From Polychytrium aggregatum (taxonomy: Eukaryota > Chytridiomycota > Chytridiomycetes > Polychytriales), in NCBI RefSeq assembly GCF_025602895.1, contig NW_026516218.1, forward strand, positions 124,001 through 188,000: DNA of 64,000 nucleotides, in the 5' to 3' direction. Both the position numbers and the translations under genes were made by a program. The notes under the pieces are model-generated. The model was not told where the DNA came from and searched no databases. It saw only the letters and a program-made list of their open reading frames with translations. Shown here piece after piece: positions 31,818 through 43,661 of the stretch; the first letter of the stretch is position 1, and each line of letters starts with the position of its first letter.

Positions 31818-34800
31818 CTACACCCCACTGCGCCGCCAGGCCCGGAAAAGAGGATTTTGGCGCTTCTCCCGTTCATCTGCCTCTCGTTTCAGACGCTTCC
31901 GTTCTTCGGCTTGGGCCAAGGCAGTGCTCTTGGCGCGTGCGCTACTTCCCCACATGCGCTTGCGTTGTATCTGCTGATGCTGGAAAACGCCGGCCAAGTC
32001 ATCCTCCTTGATGTCGCGCACAAACTCATCGTCGCCATCGGCGTCGCCAGCATCCTGTACATAGCACAGCAGCTCGTCCGACTCTCGCTGGACCGAGTAG
32101 TGGAGCGGCGGGTCGAGGTTGGGCGGAATAAGTTGATCGGCGCTTGGAATGATCTACACAACCAAACACGAAGCATCCGGACTTAGTGGTATGGCGCATC
32201 TGGCGACATCCCTATGGTGGACATGTGAGGTGCGGGAATAGTCGATGCATCGGCTTTGCGTCCATGACAAGCTCCGTTGTCATTCGAAGCTGGGGCAGCT
32301 GATCCGCCGCACCGGCAGCACACTCCTCGCGACATGGTGCAAGTTAGCATTACATGAAATTCGTAGCCTTGGTCAACCAGAAACCTTCTACGTTTTGCGC
32401 TGAATGCCACTTCGTCTGTGTCTTTGCAAACGAGCGTGTAGAACCGACTTTTGAAGCCCTCTTCATTTCTGCGCTTTGCTCGGAGAATACGACCCATGCG
32501 CTGGGCTTCTTGACGCCGACTGCCGAACTGCGACGATATCTGTATCAAGCACGTGGCTTCGGGTAAGTCCAGCGATGTGTCGCCGACCTTGGACAAAAAG
32601 ATCGTGCGAAACCGCGGGTCGTTTTGCCGGAATCGGTTGAGGATCGACTTTCGCTCCTCGATATGAGTCTCGCCAAAGATATATGGCCTGCCGAGTTTGG
32701 TTGCGTAGTGCTGTTGGAGGGGCCGACAGCGATCCGATTTAGGACAAGAGAAAGGGAAGCGAGTCGGACGAGAGAGAGAAAGAAAAAAAGATCGGTCGTG
32801 GGGTGAGCGAGGCGATCACCGCAGTCACGAAACACTCCAAGAACGATCAACTCGTAGCACAATCATCCGTGTCCGCTCGATTCTCACAACTTGCCTTGAG
32901 GGCGCAGACATTGTCTGAGAACACAATGATCTTGTCGCCTTCGCGCTCCCGCCATCGAATCAAGTATTCGCAGGCTCGGAACTTTGTTGGATTCATTGCA
33001 CAAAGTAGTCTTCTCTTGCTGAAGGATCGATCGGGAATACAAGGCGAACTTTAGCACCTGCCCTGCTGTATACAAGGCCGCCGAGCTACCTGCCCGTTTC
33101 AGGCCGTCCAGACAGGGATCCAGCTGTGTTGTTGCAAACATACCCAGGTGTAGATTCAAGATAATGCTTGTAAAACTTGCCATCCATTCCACACCATATT
33201 TCGGTGGCCTGGAATTGGCTCCGGCAATGGAGGGATTGAGTGAGCTTCCCGAGTCTGCGGGAGCTATCGGCGCCCGATCGGTGGAATGCACTCCCTCGCC
33301 ACAACGTCATCGCTGGCTGAAGAGTAATCAGGATCAATCCTGCCGCGCCCGCCGACATCTATGACCCTACCTCGACCTTGGCAATGTGACCCCTGCCAGC
33401 AAGATCCATCCAATTCGCTTCAAAGAGCTTTGGGCCAATCAGAAAGTTCAGGTCTTCGATCTTATCGTCTTCACGGACCAGCGTCGCCGTCAAGCCAAGC
33501 TTGGTGTGGGCTGCCACCGTTGTCAGGACTCTACGGAAAACGTTGGCGGGCACGACGTGCACTTCGTCGAGGATGAGCAGACCCCACTCGCGGGAGTTGA
33601 TGAATTCCAACATGCGCTGGGTATCCCAGGCTCGCTTGCCCGAGTGCGAGATCATGGTGTATGTCGAGATAACGATGCCGGCATCTCCTGCAAACTAGAG
33701 CACAGACAGGATCAGGGCAGGCATCGATTTGGGTGCTGTGATATGTGTGTATATGGATGGGGTGGCTCTACGGATGGATAGGCGGAGCAATACCAGTCAC
33801 ACAAGCATAGGGGGCACGATACCTTGGCTTTCTGATCTGCAGTAAATTTAGCAATCTTCCCCTCTTGGATCGTGGTCCAATTCTTGAATTCGTTTGACCA
33901 CTGCTCGACTGAGATGCTGGATGGATGTGCAGAGCCCGTCAATATGCCGCCAGTCAATATGCCGCCAGTCGATACGCCGTCCATCGATACGCCGCCATCG
34001 TCGACCCGGAGACACTCGACTCATTTGCTCCAAGATTTGGAATCAAACTCATCGGAACCTTGGACTCTCATCCATATGCACTTCATCTTTCCCCAGACTG
34101 CGTCGTGGCTGCGATTGGTCGTGTGCTGAACCCTTGTATCAGTACGGCCTGCCACTGAACAAAGCTAACTTACGCATTCGTACAGAGAACCAAGGTACTC
34201 TTCTTGACTGTGCAGGCAGCAGTGATGCCTACGAGGGTTTTGCCGGCGCCAGTGGGCAGGACAATGATACCGCTTCGCGCCCGTCCGCCGCCGCCACCAA
34301 ACATCTTGCTCAGACTCTTCTCCTGATAGTCTCGGATGATGGTTTTTGGACTCAGATCCATGTCCAGATTGGGGTTGACATCGTCGTTGCGAAAGTCGTA
34401 TTCCTCCATCAAGGGATAGTCCAGGTCACGGCACTGTTTCTTGACGTCCTCGACTGCCTCCTTGGCGATCTCGAAGCTGTGCGAAAAATCCGACTCCTCC
34501 ATGCCATCGTCTTCCTGATCGTCTTCCCGATCAAGGGTGATAACAGCGCCAAAGTCGTCCGAGTCCTGTCGCGCGGAGCCGTCGCCCATCTTTCCGGCCC
34601 CGGAATTGAGCTTTGACTCGCCGACTCCTTTGTGGGTCTTCTTGAGGAGGCTGTTGAGATCGTCTTCGTCGCCCTCGTCGCGTACCACCCGAGCCCTCTT
34701 GATCGTTTCATCCCGCAGAAGCAGCCGCAGGGTTTCTGGGTAACTTGACTCGATAAAATACCTTGGGATGCGATCGGCTGGGTTAATTCGGCCCCTGGTC

Positions 34801-35483
34801 GGCCTCCGTCAGAACAGCCAGCGCATATGGTCCTCTTGCACACTCGGTGAGGCAATCCCGACTCGATCACGGACACGGATTCGCTACCTGTTGTGCTTGA
34901 GGACAAGCTTGACCTTTCCATAGGACACCGTGCAGTCTTTGATGAATCGGACAACCCGATCCGGCACCTTCACCTTGGAGAATCGCTCGAGGACCTCGAT
35001 GATGGTGGAGGTTTCCATGCCCACCGAGACGGCCGCATACAGAGAGTAGGCCGTGAGCTTGTATTCGTGGACTCGCGAAGGACGAGTGACCGGCTCGGAT
35101 ATGGTGGTCAGAAAGTCCTGCGCCTGCGAAGAGAGCGACGAAAAGGCCTCGAGGATGATCTTGCCATCGTCGCAGACCCAGATGGGCCGGGCTTGGTGGT
35201 CGGGTTTGAGGGTAAGGTAGGTGTAGTCGGACTTTGGCGGGGCAAAGAGCGGGGTCACGGTATCGACGAGGATGCGTTCGCTGTTCCGATAGAGATCGTC
35301 CTGGTCATCGACCCGCAGCGAGGCCTTCTTGGGCAGCAGCAGGGCATGCTCGGAGGCTGCTGGGTTCGGGTTGTTGTCGTAGTCGAAGGACGAGATCGCC
35401 GACTGGCTCTGGTCGAGCGCATCCGACGGCACAGGGCTGCTAGCCGAGATGTCTTTCCGCTTCAGCGAAATGGCGATGCTCAT
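31818..35483 (-). CDS. SSL2: TFIIH 3'-5' DNA helicase XPB/Ssl2
   Basis: XPB is the ATPase/translocase of general transcription factor TFIIH, acting in promoter opening and nucleotide excision repair. Exon 1 (35483-34888) encodes the N-terminal domain ([19 protein letters not shown]). Exon 2 (ending 34174) has [19 protein letters not shown], then [15 protein letters not shown] and Walker [12 protein letters not shown]. Exon 3 starts at 33916 ([12 protein letters not shown]). An exon at about 33700-33367 carries the DEVH box ([11 protein letters not shown]) and the XPB-specific RED motif ([12 protein letters not shown]). Later exons give FCDNV-type helicase motif sequence ([13 protein letters not shown]), [20 protein letters not shown] and the arginine-finger motif [14 protein letters not shown]-terminal tail ([10 protein letters not shown]) ends at 31818. 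All helicase motifs look intact. It shares a 342-bp divergent promoter region with KIFBP. Confidence 0.95.
33938..33997. repeat. 15-bp tandem repeat in an XPB intron
   Basis: Four head-to-tail copies of a GTCAATATGCCGCCA-type unit (two exact, two diverged) lie in the intron between the Walker A exon and the SVEQW exon. Confidence 0.9.
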
Positions 35484-35825
35484 GGCTCAGGTCCCGATAC
35501 TGGCACCGCTCGTTCGAACGGCAAACGCTGCTGATCCCGCTGCACTCTGGCCAGGGCTCTGCTCTGACGCCGAGCAGCCCAGCGGCTTCATCTGCCCAAC
35601 GAGCACCGATCGGCGCGGCATCAGGGGGAAGGGCAAGGGCGTGGCTATATTTGGTGCTGGGTGCAAGCCCGCCGCGCTGCCTGGCGGATCGCCAAACAAC
35701 AACCAATCGCCCAACCGACCATCCAGCCGATCACTCTGCCAATCGCTCTGCCGATCGCTCTGCCAGCTGCCCGGTGTGCTGCCTCCTCATTCAGCAACGA
35801 CGTCTCGCACAGCCCGACGACCGAC

Positions 35826-38800
35826 ATGAACGACCTGCTCGCATCGCCCGCATTCGCCTCGACATACCAAAAGTATGTCGACGCCAAGCTCCTCCATCAG
35901 AAGCACCACAGCGCCAACAGCCCCTTCGAGCATCTGTATGAGGCCCGACAGCACCTGGTGAGCAGCCCGTGTTGCTGCGGCAGCCAGCGAGCTGGCTTCG
36001 TGCATTCCTATGGTCGTCCGCACCCCCGTATCAATGCTGACGTCCTCCCGAACCATATCCATTCCGTTTGTGGCTGTTGTCTCTTGGCGACGATCTGCAG
36101 CTTGAACTGAAATCCATTGTCGAAGACTTCTCCGGGGCTGAGAAGCACCAGGTTGATTCGGAGCTCCACCGTTCGCCCAGGCAGCGCAGTGACCGGATGA
36201 GTTGCTCGAGAAGCACATCCTTTGCCGCGATTAACGCCGGACAACATGATATCTAGATCCTGGCTGTCCTGGACTATCATCTCGGATGCAACTATGCAAA
36301 CACCGAGGAGGGCTCCCAGGGCGAAAAGCTCTTGACGAAGAGGTTGGTTGTGCTATTTTGGTCCAACAGATGTCGAGCACGAACAGCCGCCGCCGTCCCG
36401 GAACCCGTACTCGAGCGGCAACATGATTAACGAGTCATGTTTCTTGCCAGTCTGGAAGTGCTGCGGCCTTTGGCATCACAGCCCTCATTCGTCGTCATCG
36501 TCATCGACGCCCTTAACCAGCTTGGAACACTTTGGGCTGGCTGGGACCAGGACAAGAAGGCGTCGGCCTTGCTCGAGGAAGCCGAGCAGCTCTATACGCA
36601 ATTCACCTCTGGTGAACGGCAGCTGCCCCAAGAGTAAGCGACCATTCGAGAGCGGGACCAACGTACCGTGGATTGACCGAGTCCCTGCGTTGCGGCTCAC
36701 ATTGCTACGCTGTCATATCTTTCTGCAACGACCCAGCCCTTTGGTCTTCCCTGTGGTCGCCCATGAAGATGCAGTCACCAGTCTGGAGGATGCACACACC
36801 TACACCATTTACTATCTTGCCCAAATATACGGGGCCCGCCAGCTGACGGACAAATCGGCCGAATACTGTCGCCGAACCCTGGATCGGCAGCTCAAGAGAT
36901 CCGACTTGAACAAGCTGGTAAAGTGACAGTGGGCGCTATCGTGCAAGTCCACGGCCTCAAAGAACGCCAGGTGCTGCAGGTCGGGCGAGGGTTGAGCTGA
37001 TATTGAGCATATCTCTACCTCCAAGACATGGGCCCTCGACTGCATGACACTCTCGAACTACTACACCGATATCAATGCCTATCCAATGGCCTACCACTGT
37101 CTGGGTAAGCTGGCGATCCCCTGCCTCCTATCTGGACATAACGGGACAGTGCCGATAGCTTCCAGAGCCTCCGAGGACCAGGGGCGTGCCACCGGATGAT
37201 CCCACCCTTGATTCACCCAGCCCGGCTCGGCCTTCATACGTTTGTTTCACAGCGGCTTCTGAGCAAATGCTGGGGGCTGTCGACCCGAAGCAATATTCTG
37301 GCGACGGCGACGACGACGACGAGAATCCTATTGAGCGAGCAAAAGCCGATTTGTCCTGGATTTGGGGAAAGTTTTATCTGGCCGCTTTGGACTTTGGCGG
37401 GTATGAGTCGAGCCAACATCCCCAGGGCCACATCCAGTGTTGCAAGTGGTTAGAGCCGCGGGAGCTCTGACCGAGTCAGCGCCTTTTCACCTTTCCATCA
37501 GTCAAATGAAACAAGAGAGTGATTTCGATCGAACCGTCGCTGCATCGACTTTAGATTCGCCCGAGGCATAGTAAGTGCATGCAAGTCGATTTCCGGTTCA
37601 TCAGTTGGTATATTGATGCAGCGCTCGTACGCATCACATCATCCATAGCGATCAAGCCGGCGTGTCTCTCTTCAAGGACTTTGAGGTCTCGTACAAGCGT
37701 CCCAAGATTCCCTCGTCCAACATTCTTACATATCAGCAGGTCAGTGTTAAGCTTCCGGGCATAGGCCGTTCGTTCATTGGCTCCCAAATACTGAGCTATC
37801 ACTAACACCTGTCCGTCAATGGCCTCTGCAGGCGCGCGACCCCTTCTTGGAGGGACTCAAGTGTGTCTCCGATGCGCAAAAGTTCTTTGCGTTCGACGGC
37901 CACGTCACAGACTATGTGTCCCTGGTGCAGGTATGGCTTGTCTGTCTCGGTGCTCCGTGATACGGCCAAATGGCATCACAGGCAGCAAGCTCTTCCCCTG
38001 TCTTTGAAATGCCCAGCCGCTACATCTTGAGAGTTGATGCACAATCACGGCAGCTCGCTGCACCGACAGCAGTACAGCGTACCTCTGCCTACTCGTTCAG
38101 TGGTCGATCGTGAAGTCGTGTGCTGCATCTGACTAAGCGCTGTGCCCCACCCAGGATATGAGCCAGCTGTACAAAGCCTTGTCCGTCTTTGAGGAAGATC
38201 CGGCACGGCGATTGTGAGTGCGGACGTCGATGCGCCTGGATTGGAGTCAAGAAAGACTCTGGGATACTTGTTGTTTGCGCAGACTCGACCCTATGGCTCA
38301 CATGCACATTGCCTTGCCGGAACTATGCCTCAACCTGCACCTTCAGGAAGCTCCACAAGCGCCGGGCCGAGCTGGTCGCTCCAGTTCTTGTGGAAGTCAG
38401 CCCGGTTCACTACCTCCCTCAGACTCAGCAGCTTCAGTTTGAATTGGCTGCAGCCAATGAAGCCATGGTCGACTGTCGTTTGGTCATGTGGGAAGCTGAG
38501 CACAAGTCTATGGTTCCTGCCGATCGCGCAGTGGCGGCCGACCTGATTAACGAACTGTAAGCGCACACATATGCTTGCTGGTGCATTAGCGTACAGCTCA
38601 ATCCCAGACGTAGCCGGTGCAACCTGGTGCTTACGAGGCGATACAAGGGCTTCCATCATCGTCGACCCACACTGTGGACTAACTCGATCGGGCTTCGATG
38701 TCCTTGGCTTGGCTGGATTGTCTCAGGGCGCTGGCATCCGTCCGACTCTACAGCGACTTTATCACGAGCTTTGCGGATGCCCAGACTCGGCAGCTTCCTG

Positions 38801-39297
38801 ATCCTATTCCGGATGAGGACAACCTGGTACATATCCCGGATTTGAAGGATTGCCCGCGTCTGCCGGCCAGGATTCGTGGATTGCGGAACATAGCAACTGA
38901 CACCGCGGTTGTGTTTCAGAAATCGGTTATGATGGCCCGCTGGAAAATCGCCCGTCTGTGGTCCCGAATGATACCTGTTCCGAGTAACAAGGCCGTCTTT
39001 GATCATGTCCAGCTGCGCGAACAAAAAGTCGAGTGGCTGCAGAGAAGGTAGGAGAACCGTGGTGCTTTGGGTGCCGGCCGCGGATGGCGTGCAATCGGCG
39101 GATGGCTCCAGGAAGGTGCTTGGTCTGATTCAGGATGTAATTGCTGGCCCTCAAGCCTGACTCAGTACGAGCGCATCAAGTCGTACAACAGTCGACACAA
39201 GATTCCTGGATTTGATATCGAAATGCAGATCATCGAGGAAATGTGCCGGCTGCTTCCCCAGCAAATCAAAGAAACTCGCCTGGGCATGGATATTTAG
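35826..39297 (+). CDS. KIFBP: KIF-binding protein homologue
   Basis: KIF-binding protein is a helical-repeat (TPR-like) cytosolic protein that binds and inhibits several kinesin motor domains. Exon 1 (35826-35957) reads MNDLLASPAFASTYQKYVDA to FEHLYEARQHL. Further exons give ELKSIVEDFSGAEKH (about 36100), LDYHLGCNYANTEEG, ALNQLGTLWAGWDQDKKASA with LEEAEQLY (about 36500-36600), HTYTIYYLAQIYGARQL (about 36800), TWALDCMTLSNYYTDINAYP, ERAKADLSWIWGKFYLAALD, and PFLEGLKCVSDAQKFF. The C-terminal exon YERIKSYNSRHKIPGFDIEM ends at the TAG after LGMDI. The order and sequence of these blocks match the family across its length. Many short introns are inferred. Confidence 0.87.
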
Positions 39298-39657
39298 CAC
39301 CTGCCCAAAACAGAACGGACATGCTGTCGTTTCTGGGTTGATTGTCCATTTGTTTTGGATGCGAAATACACACAGGCTCGTGATTTGTCCGAGAACGAAC
39401 ACCGCTACTGTCATTCGTCCCGCTGGGACGGGGCAAAGGGATGTCTCCCGTCCCTGTCGTGAGGTTCCCCAGCTACCTTGAGCCTCACCACCAGAGATAT
39501 GTTTCCCAGGACGGCCCTCCCAACATCGGCTGACGGCAACAGCGGCAGTGACGAGCCAATTGCGTCTCATCAGTGAACCGCTCAAGTATGTGCGATATAT
39601 TCCGAATCAAGCGAGGTGACCCATGTCGTCATATATGAGCCGCTGCATGCCTTGCAG

Positions 39658-40931
39658 CTACAGACGGGCAGATTCCAATGGATACGCCACCAAGGCCTCC
39701 AAGAGAGCGAGGCCGCCCTCGCGCTCAAGAACCTCGATTCTGGGCGCTGGGATGACCGAGTTGTCCATACGGTTCATGAAAACCATTGTGCAGGCCGAGG
39801 CCCGGATCGTCGCCGGGCTTGAGGGAGCCGAGCGAGAGCAGTGGGCCAGATGAAGGAGGGTGAAGCTCTCCATCTCCAGGGTCTGCACGTCGGGCTGCTT
39901 CTGAAGGATATGCGGGATCAGATCCTCGTTCCGGTCGGTAAATTGTGGATCGATGCGCCCCTGCGACGAGTAGAACGAGTCGGCGGTTGCGTTCATGCAC
40001 TCGACCACGTTTTGGCTGCCGATCCGCTTCCTCATGCTATTGGCGACCTGCCGCGTGGAGGGGTGAGGGCGTGCCAAGCAGATTAGCTGATGCGGTGCCG
40101 GACACCAATCGGCAACATGCGCAGATGCCAAATGCAAATGCCACCGTCCACGGGCTGTGGTTCGTTGGCGGAGGACAGCCAGCGCGCTCATGGGCAGCAC
40201 ATGCAACTTCCTGGGACGCCCGTGCAACATTGCACCCACCAGCTGCGACAGTAAGGGGTCCGCAGGGACGGGCTTGGAGATGCGATAGGGGACATCGGCT
40301 TGGGCTCCGGAGAAAGCATCGACGTCGCGCTGGATGAGCACCGAGCCCTTGGTGGCGACTGCGATTTGCCCGGCGCTGATGCCGCGGATGCCGCCGCAGC
40401 TCCCGAAGCGTACAATCGCCATGGGTCCCCGGACGACGAAGCGAGCCTCACGCACGAAAAAGTCCATCATGGACGTGCCCATCCCGATGGCGACGATGCT
40501 GACCGGGACCGACTTGAACGAGCCCGTGATGGTCAAGAACCCACGGGAGGAGCAGTACTCAAACTCTGGGGCAGCATCGAGGAGCGCCGAGATTCTGCGG
40601 GCGCGCTCGAGGTCCCCGACTGTTATGATGCGATTAGCGACTGCAGAGACAGAGATGTTGGTTAGGGTCACAATCCCGGCCGGTGCGCTGTCAGTGGAAT
40701 GGGATTGAGCGGAATGGGATTGAGTGGAATGGAGTGGTATGGAGCGGTATGGAGTGGAGGACGGCGCCGGGCCGAACCAGTGCGCAGATGTGTCGGTGGT
40801 GGTGGTGGTGGTGGTGGTTCGCCGGCCACCGAACGGAGACGACGAAACGTACTGTCTCCTGGCTTTGTGCCGAGATGATAAGTCCTGCCGTCCTCATAGA
40901 CGGGGAAGTTGGCGTTCTGCAGTTGGGGCAT
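39658..40931 (-). CDS. Uridine phosphorylase-family enzyme
   Basis: Nucleoside phosphorylase of the PNP/UDP family, expected to split uridine (or a related nucleoside) with phosphate to give the base and ribose-1-phosphate for salvage. Exons are 40931-40853, 40640-40240 and 40047-39658, total 289 residues. It starts MPQLQNANFPVYEDGRTYHL, then IANRIITVGDLERARR, GMGTSMMDFFVREARF, VRFGSCGGI, NATADSFYSSQGR and the substrate-loop motif LEMES, and ends in ATIRASACTMVFMNR. The second intron is 192 nt, a multiple of three, and free of stops, so a retained form would insert 64 residues. The first intron holds GGAAT-rich repeats and a GGT run. Confidence 0.9.
40695..40756. repeat. GGAATG-rich short repeats in a uridine phosphorylase intron
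   Basis: Degenerate 15-bp and 10-bp units (TGGAATGGGATTGAG, then GGTATGGAGT) lie between exon 1 and exon 2. A (GGT)n run follows at about 40796-40818 in the same intron. Confidence 0.85.
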
Positions 40932-41253
40932 TGGTGCGCGCCAGAGGGATTGGATTTGCGGGGGATGCTGGCGCCCGCAGCGGTCACGGAGGAGCGGTCG
41001 ATGAGGACACCGGCACGTTGCTCGGCGAGAAGAGGAGCGCTTCTCGGCGAGGACGAGGGCTTCTCGCCGGGCCGGGGCCATGGAGAGTGGATGCGCAGCA
41101 CGCCGCCGCCGCCGCCACCGCGCCGCCACCCGCGCCCATATATGCCATCCATCCCACATCGCCATCGCCATCCCACATCTCGGCCAGCCAGCCAGCCAGC
41201 ACCGCATTGCGACCACCTCCCCGCCGTCGTTCTCCGCTGTTCGCTCACTCAGG

Positions 41254-42962
41254 ATGGACTTTGTTAACTTTGGTAGGTTGCGGGCTGTCGCCGATGAGTG
41301 CAGGGCACTTCCTGCCTCCCAGTCCAGAGCGGTGGCGACAGAGCGGAGCGCTCACCGGCGACGGGCGGCTGGGTGCGTCTCTCTCCCTCTTGCAGCAAGT
41401 CGCTCTGTTGCTGACCGTCCTGCTCTCTGTTGTCAACAGCTCAAGCCGCTGTCGAGTCGCAAGTGCACCACCGCCAGGAAGGTGGCACACGAGACGGCTC
41501 GCAGAACCCTGACGGGCTGAACCTCCAGCTGCCCCACTTCATCACTTCGGCCATTGACAAGTTTTTGGACGGTATGTCTCCCAGCAGTGCGGGGCAGCGA
41601 CTCGAGCAGGGAATCTCTCAGAACAGAGAACTCGACAAGTTTAGCCTTCTCGAGACTCGCGGTGGCAATGCTCTGCAATCTCTGGGCCAGTCTTGGATTC
41701 TGTGTGCACCAGGCGCTAACGCTTGCCACTGATCGTTATGCAGGACTCAAGCCCGACCTTCACCCCAGGGTGGTTACCGAGATTCAAGTTGCCCAAGACT
41801 GGGTCCTGCAGACCTTTGAGGATAAATGCCGTGAAGTCTTCCAGGATGTAAGTTGGAGGGGCAGAGGCTCTCTCGGGCGAGGCTGCTGTAGCTCAACAGG
41901 CCCACACAGCTTGCATCCACTGCTGCCATACCAACATGTGTCGCCGCTCACTGTGCTTGATAGATTGCCAATGGGGATTTCAAGGAGGCCGCTCTCGACT
42001 TGATCGGAGAAGGTGAGAAGCCTTACAACGCCGGCCAGAACCAAGGCCAACAGTATCAGCAGAACCAAGGTCAACAGTACCAGCAGAACCAAGGTCAACA
42101 GTACCAGCAGAACCAGGGCCAACAGTACCAGCAGTACCAGGGCCAGCAGAACCAGCAGTACCAGCAATATCAGGGCTCCAGGGCTGTTGCTGGTGAGCGT
42201 GGAATCGGCGGCGACCGCGGCATCTTGCAGGAAATCGGACAGGTTGCTTCGGAAGTCATTGGCAGTGCCGCTGTCGGTGGCTTCATTGGCTCCGCCACCA
42301 AGGGTCGCTTCAACCGAGACAACGCCAGAGATATCGCCGATCAGATGCTTCCTCTCCTCAAGAACGAGATTGGCCAAATGCTCGCCAGCGGCCACCAGAC
42401 GCTCGCCACCCAGTTCACCGAAGCATCGATCAACCATATCAAGCTGTATCTCCATGGCAACATCACCACCCATGAGGTCGCCCAAGCCTCGGCCCGCGAT
42501 CTTGGCGGCTTTGCCTCCAACATTTTCGGTGGCCAGCATCAGGCTGCCTCTCGCGATGTCGAGTCGGATGAGCACCACGGTGGTCTGTTCGAGATGTTCA
42601 ACCGCAAGGTGAGCGAAGGTGTTCACCACATCCGCGACAAGGTTCGCCTTTCGCTCCACCAGATCGTCCTTCAAATCGAAGACCACCTCTGGTCTCTCCT
42701 CCCCGACGGTATTCGCCGCCCGCTTTCCGCCATTTTCGGCAACAACGGCCAGCGCGGCATCCCGAACGACCGCGGCATCATCGAAGAGATCGAGCAAGTC
42801 TTTGAGGAGGAGGTGCAGAAGCTGGAAAACGGTCTTCACCAGCACGTCCGCGGCCTCGTCTCCCAGGCGCACACTACCCTGGAGACCAAGGCGGTCATGC
42901 ATTTCCAGGATGTGATCATGATCCAGGTTCACAAGGTTTTGCCCAACGCTCGCGTCGATTGA
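41254..42962 (+). CDS. Q/N-repeat protein with helical flanks, unknown function
   Basis: Four exons with consistent phases: 41254-41272 (MDFVNF), about 41441-41571, about 41744-41847 and about 41965-42962. After an N-terminal helical part (LPHFITSAIDKFLDG, DWVLQTFEDKCREVFQD, ANGDFKEAALDLIGEG) comes a low-complexity stretch of repeated QNQGQQYQ units at 42027-42180. Then follow two related glycine-rich openings (ERGIGGDRGILQEIGQV and NDRGIIEEIEQVFEEE), each heading long amphipathic helices. Codon use is strongly C-ending, hinting at high expression. No signal peptide or clear membrane helix is seen, apart from a short GSAAVGGFIGSA stretch. I do not recognise the family; the Q/N block is prion-like in composition. 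Confidence 0.8.
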
Positions 42963-43661
42963 AAAACCAAACGCTCCTCACAGCGTTGGCAGCCAATGAG
43001 CATCAGCTTCGTCTTGAAGGTCAGCACTAGCGCTTGCGCTAGATGGCCCGGTCGATGTGACTGTAGTTCGTGATGTACTTGCATCACGAGGCACTCCTTG
43101 TAAATGTGTGACCCGCTCGGTGTGCTTGTACACTGTATTCAGGGGAAAATGGGACACCTGCCCACAACCCATTTGTCAGCGTAGTATGCGATGGCATGTG
43201 TCTAGCTAAGCCATAAGAAATATAACAGATCACTTTGGCAGCCTCCGAGTCAACACCACCGGTCGCACTGCAGCGATGCGGAAATCGAGGGTGCTGTGTT
43301 TGGCCATGATTACGATGAGTGGGTGGGTGTATTCAGGTTCCAGAGAAAAACCCCTGTCATGACTCAAAACGGGGTGTCCCATTTCATTTTGGAATCGCTG
43401 TATCAGCACAGGCAGAAGTGTGGCTACGGCGTGCTAGTTGACTGTTGCTCACGAATATTGGTCAGGGGCACAAATGGTATGCGGATGGTGCTCTTGAAAC
43501 GGCAAGCACAGTGTATTGAAGGAACCAGCGTCGGACAAACAATCGTCTTGGAGACAGGATACTACATTTGCGAGTGATGTGCAACAACACATGCCTGGTT
43601 CAGGCCGCAGTCCACGATGAGCATCTGGTAAACTTGAGCACATCAGAGACACGGCCGGCGA
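42963..43661. other. Intergenic gap without a supported gene
   Basis: About 700 bp between convergent genes. A 93-codon plus-strand frame at 43296-43577 has no recognisable features and I do not support it. Confidence 0.6.

Noticed and set aside
31281-32011. Several frames across the right inverted repeat
   Set aside because: They are mirrored in the left copy in multiple frames, have no domains, and partly run antisense to the XPB 3' exon.
41784-42932. Long minus-strand frame with LVLLVLLALV repeats
   Set aside because: Antisense of the Q/N-repeat gene; the hydrophobic repeats are complements of the CAG-rich codons.
43296-43577. 93-codon plus-strand frame as a candidate selenoprotein or small gene
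   Set aside because: No conserved motif, no recognisable Cys/Sec context, and no SECIS-like structure that I could identify by eye.
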